Assembly (NCBI GenBank): GCA_043585095.1
Contig: CP121321.1
Span: 372,001 to 436,000 of the forward strand
Source: JANQIO01 sp043585095
GTDB lineage: Bacteria > Pseudomonadota > Gammaproteobacteria > Pseudomonadales > Halieaceae
DNA: 64,000 nucleotides
Direction of reading: 5' to 3'
In this document: positions 61,189 through 64,000 of the stretch, piece by piece
Layout: the number at the start of each line of letters is the position of its first letter
How positions within the stretch are numbered: position 1 is the stretch's first letter
Notes under the pieces: model-generated
The model's database searches: none
The model's input: only the letters and a program-made list of their open reading frames with translations
What the model was told of the DNA's origin: nothing
Made by a program: the position numbers and the translations under genes

Positions 61189-62696
61189 TGCAGGCCTGCC
61201 ATGGTTTTCTCGATGGCTTCAACGGTGGCGGGTATGTCGGCCGACAGGTGCTTTGCGCCACGCCGCGTAATCAGAATCTCGTCCTCAATCCGCACCCCGA
61301 TATCCCCAAAGCGCTGCAAAGCTGTGTCGATACCCGCACGCTGTCCGTCGTTCAGTGCTTCGTACCAGGCGCTGGTAACAATATCCTGAGGTCGCACATA
61401 CAGGCCGGGCTCAATGGTGATTACCATGCCGGGCGCCAGGTCCATGTGATATTCAAAGGCATCGTGCACGTCCATGCCCACAGAGTGGCCCAGGCTATGT
61501 AGGCCGTAGCTATCGACTTGCTCGTCGATATTGTCAGTGATCAAACCCAACTCCAGCAGGCCCTGGCCAAGCCTGCGGTTCGATACTTCCGTCAAGCTCT
61601 CGAAGCTTTCACCGGGCTTTGCCGCAGCGATTGCAGCCTGATTGGCCGCCAGCACGGTTTCATAGATCGCGCGCTGATCGTTGCTGAATGTTCCCGATAC
61701 GGGAATCGTGCGCGTGATGTCGGCCGCGTAGTAGTCGACCTCGGCGCCGATATCCATTAACAGCAGGCCGTCTTTATCCAGGGGTGCGTCATTCTCAGAG
61801 TAGTGAAGAATGGTGGCATTGGCACCGCCAGCAACAATAGAGGGAAATGAGCGACAGCATGCGCCACTGTTGCGAAACGTGTACTCGATGGTGGCCTGTA
61901 CCTGATATTCGTGTGTTGCTGACGGTGCGCGGCGCATTGCCGCAAGATGTGCATCACCGGTGATGTCGATGGCGCGCCGCATCAGCTGCAATTCGTGCTC
62001 ACTCTTTACCCGGCGCATGGCCTCAAGGGCCGGCGCCAGATTGCGAATCTTGAGTTCAGGAAAGCGTTCTTTAAGCGTCGCCGCTAGCCGCTGCTCAGGA
62101 CTGGCGGGCTCGTTTGTCTTTAAGCGACGATAGCGGCCCAGGTCTAACCACACCTCGACTTCTTGTGTGATTAAGCTGTTAAAAAAACCGTTGAACTCTG
62201 GGACGGAATAACCCGTAGCGGCGGGGTCTACCGACACGCCGTTGAGCAGGCGCCGCAGGACCCCGTCGAAGGCTTTCTCGCTAAAAACGTCAGCTATGCC
62301 AGAGGTGGCCTGCAAGGTTTCTGCGTCGGGTAGCTTACCTTCCCAGACCTCGTAGGCGGGGTCGCTAAGCTTCGCAAACAGGTAGTCATGGCGCTGCCGA
62401 CCGTTGTTTACCAGCAGAAGGTGATTGCCCTCGCCACGCGTGTTGGTCAGGTAGACCATATGATTGTGCTGGCGATAGGGCCAGTTAACGTCGGCGCTAC
62501 GCTGACGTTTGCTCGCGGGCAGCAATATCGCTATTGCCTTGTCGCCCATAAGGTCATGGACTTTGTCACGTCGCTCCTGCCATTCACGGCTGTCCGCCTG
62601 AGAGGCGGCCGCCCACTGTGCTGGGCAGCAAGCTAGTAGGGTGATTAGAAACGTAGCAAACCGAGTCGGAGAGAGTAAATTGGAAACCAATGACAT
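61185..62696 (-). CDS. Secreted Xaa-Pro aminopeptidase (M24B)
   Basis: 503 aa. A signal peptide ends near AQWAAA-SQ, unlike the cytosolic PepP. The M24 metal ligands are in MDIGAEVDYYAADITR (two Asp), SLGHSVGMDVHD (His), ITIEPGLYV (Glu) and RIEDEILIT (Glu). It removes the first residue before Pro in peptides. The CC and RR residues near the N-terminus are not conserved features. Upstream of ubiD. Confidence 0.9.
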   Translation of the reverse strand: MSLVSNLLSPTRFATFLITLLACCPAQWAAASQADSREWQERRDKVHDLMGDKAIAILLPASKRQRSADVNWPYRQHNHMVYLTNTRGEGNHLLLVNNGRQRHDYLFAKLSDPAYEVWEGKLPDAETLQATSGIADVFSEKAFDGVLRRLLNGVSVDPAATGYSVPEFNGFFNSLITQEVEVWLDLGRYRRLKTNEPASPEQRLAATLKERFPELKIRNLAPALEAMRRVKSEHELQLMRRAIDITGDAHLAAMRRAPSATHEYQVQATIEYTFRNSGACCRSFPSIVAGGANATILHYSENDAPLDKDGLLLMDIGAEVDYYAADITRTIPVSGTFSNDQRAIYETVLAANQAAIAAAKPGESFESLTEVSNRRLGQGLLELGLITDNIDEQVDSYGLHSLGHSVGMDVHDAFEYHMDLAPGMVITIEPGLYVRPQDIVTSAWYEALNDGQRAGIDTALQRFGDIGVRIEDEILITRRGAKHLSADIPATVEAIEKTMAGLQ

Positions 62697-62714
62697 AGTC
62701 TCGATGTTTCCTCG

Positions 62715-63983
62715 CTACTTGCGCCTCATGGACAGGAAGAATTCTTCGTTGGTCTTGGTGCTCTTCAGTTTGTCTAGCAGAAATTCCACGGCTGGTGTGT
62801 CTTCCATACCGTGCAGCAGCTTGCGCAGTATCCACATACGTTGCAGTTCGTCTTCCCCGGTTAAGAGGTCTTCGCGGCGCGTGCCGGAACGGCGAATGTT
62901 GATTGCGGGATACACGCGTTTCTCAGCGATCTTGCGATCTAGATGCAGCTCCATGTTACCGGTGCCTTTGAATTCCTCGTAGATGACTTCATCCATCTTC
63001 GAACCGGTGTCGATCAGGGCGGTCGCAATAATGGACAGACTGCCGCCTTCCTCGATGTTTCGTGCGGCGCCGAAAAAGCGCTTTGGGCGCTCCAGTGCGT
63101 GCGCGTCGACGCCACCGGTGAGTACCTTGCCGGAGCTGGGGACAACCGTGTTGAAAGCCCGTGCGAGTCGCGTAATGGAGTCCAGCAGGATGACGACGTC
63201 GCGTTTGTGCTCTACCAGCCGCTTGGCCTTCTCGATAACCATATCGGCTACCTGCACGTGCCGGGCTGGCGGCTCGTCAAATGTTGATGCCACAACTTCG
63301 GCGCCCTGTGCGCCAACCGAACGCTGCATCTCAGTCACTTCTTCCGGACGCTCGTCAATTAACAGGACGATCACGTAGCATTCCGGGTTGTTGCTGATAA
63401 TCGCCTGCGCAATGTTCTGCATCATAATGGTCTTGCCGGCTTTGGGTGGCGCCACCAGCAGGCCCCGCTGGCCCTTACCAATAGGGGCGACCAAATCAAT
63501 GATACGTCCCGTTAAATCCTCCGTTGAGCCGTTGCCTTTCTCTAACTGCAAGCGCTCGTTGGGGAACAGAGGCGTTAAGTTCTCAAACAGAATTTTGTGC
63601 TTGGAGTCTTCGGGCTTCGTGAAGTTGACTTCACCGACTTTGAGCAGCGCGAAGTACCGCTCGGAATCCTTCGGTGGCCTGATCTTGCCGGAAATTGAAT
63701 CACCGGTGCGCAGGTTGAAGCGTCTAATCTGACTAGGCGACACATAAATATCATCGGGGCCCGCCAGGTATGAGCCCTCAGCAGAGCGCAGGAAGCCGAA
63801 GCCATCCTGCAGTATCTCCAGAACGCCATCTCCGTAGATGTCTTCGCCGCTTTTGGCGTGGCGCTTGAGGATCGAGAAGATAATGTCTTGCTTGCGTGAT
63901 CGGGCGATATTGTCGAGCCCGATTTCGGCGGCGATGTCGATGAGTTCTTGTGTTGATTTAGTCTTGAGGTCAGTCAGATTCAT
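62715..63983 (-). CDS. rho: Transcription termination factor Rho
   Basis: 422 aa, complete. N-terminal MNLTDLKTKSTQELIDIAAE, the RNA-binding RNP1-like GFGFLR, Walker A GLLVAPPKAGKTIMMQ, Walker B RDVVILLDSITRLARA and the R-finger region NIEEGGSLSIIATALIDTG are present. A hexameric RNA helicase that ends transcription. The last 17 nt of the window lie upstream of its start. Confidence 0.98.
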   Translation of the reverse strand: MNLTDLKTKSTQELIDIAAEIGLDNIARSRKQDIIFSILKRHAKSGEDIYGDGVLEILQDGFGFLRSAEGSYLAGPDDIYVSPSQIRRFNLRTGDSISGKIRPPKDSERYFALLKVGEVNFTKPEDSKHKILFENLTPLFPNERLQLEKGNGSTEDLTGRIIDLVAPIGKGQRGLLVAPPKAGKTIMMQNIAQAIISNNPECYVIVLLIDERPEEVTEMQRSVGAQGAEVVASTFDEPPARHVQVADMVIEKAKRLVEHKRDVVILLDSITRLARAFNTVVPSSGKVLTGGVDAHALERPKRFFGAARNIEEGGSLSIIATALIDTGSKMDEVIYEEFKGTGNMELHLDRKIAEKRVYPAINIRRSGTRREDLLTGEDELQRMWILRKLLHGMEDTPAVEFLLDKLKSTKTNEEFFLSMRRK

Positions 63984-64000
63984 AGGATCAGTCAGAGTCA

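Overview
The window looks like chromosomal DNA of a marine-type gammaproteobacterium, probably in or near the Halieaceae/Cellvibrionales (inferred from gene content; no marker gene was searched). The GC content is moderately high. Several gene orders are typical of Pseudomonas-like gammaproteobacteria: argH next to algZ-algR then hemC-hemD-hemX-hemY; lptM-lysA-dapF-DUF484-xerC-HAD; comM/ubiK next to glnK-amtB; and rho at the right edge.

Layout. 1-9 kb is an accessory region. It holds the tail of a TonB-dependent receptor, a ThiY-like binding protein, a PhyH-Nudix fusion coupled to a degenerate PhoD-like protein, a monohaem cytochrome c, a secreted tandem T-fold protein, a TauD-type dioxygenase, and an amidohydrolase / diiron protein / rubredoxin operon. 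9-16 kb has a choice-of-anchor I lipoprotein, DUF2062, an SDR, an esterase, and an AT-richer nuclease/phosphatase gene abutting an IS30-family element beside tRNA-Arg(CCG). 16-23 kb has a SulP transporter, a membrane-anchored AraC regulator, and a three-gene c-type cytochrome operon (c4, MauG-like, beta-helix/cytochrome fusion) followed by two long palindromic repeats in inverted orientation. 23-32 kb has agmatine-to-putrescine genes, a GST, cytochrome c5, a DUF6502-DUF5666 operon behind a strong promoter with a palindromic operator, an outer-membrane protein and a beta-carbonic anhydrase.

32-64 kb is mostly core: tsaC, rep, DUF3604, a TorF-like porin, comM, ubiK, a nitrogen-control locus (NtrC site, sigma-54 promoter, glnK-amtB-glnK), the lysine/XerC operon, argH, the AlgZ/AlgR-type two-component pair, the haem genes, ubiD, a secreted Xaa-Pro peptidase and rho.

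Most unusual signals: (1) a 24-bp tandem repeat shared between the argH-algZ intergenic region and the coding sequence of hemX, with a possibly related start-codon-bearing tandem repeat at 3.8 kb; (2) the cytochrome c4 / MauG / beta-helix-cytochrome operon; (3) a secreted protein that appears to be an internal duplication of a dihydroneopterin-aldolase-like T-fold; (4) the DUF6502-DUF5666 operon and its operator; (5) a paired palindromic intergenic element. No CRISPR array, prophage or recognised defence system was seen.
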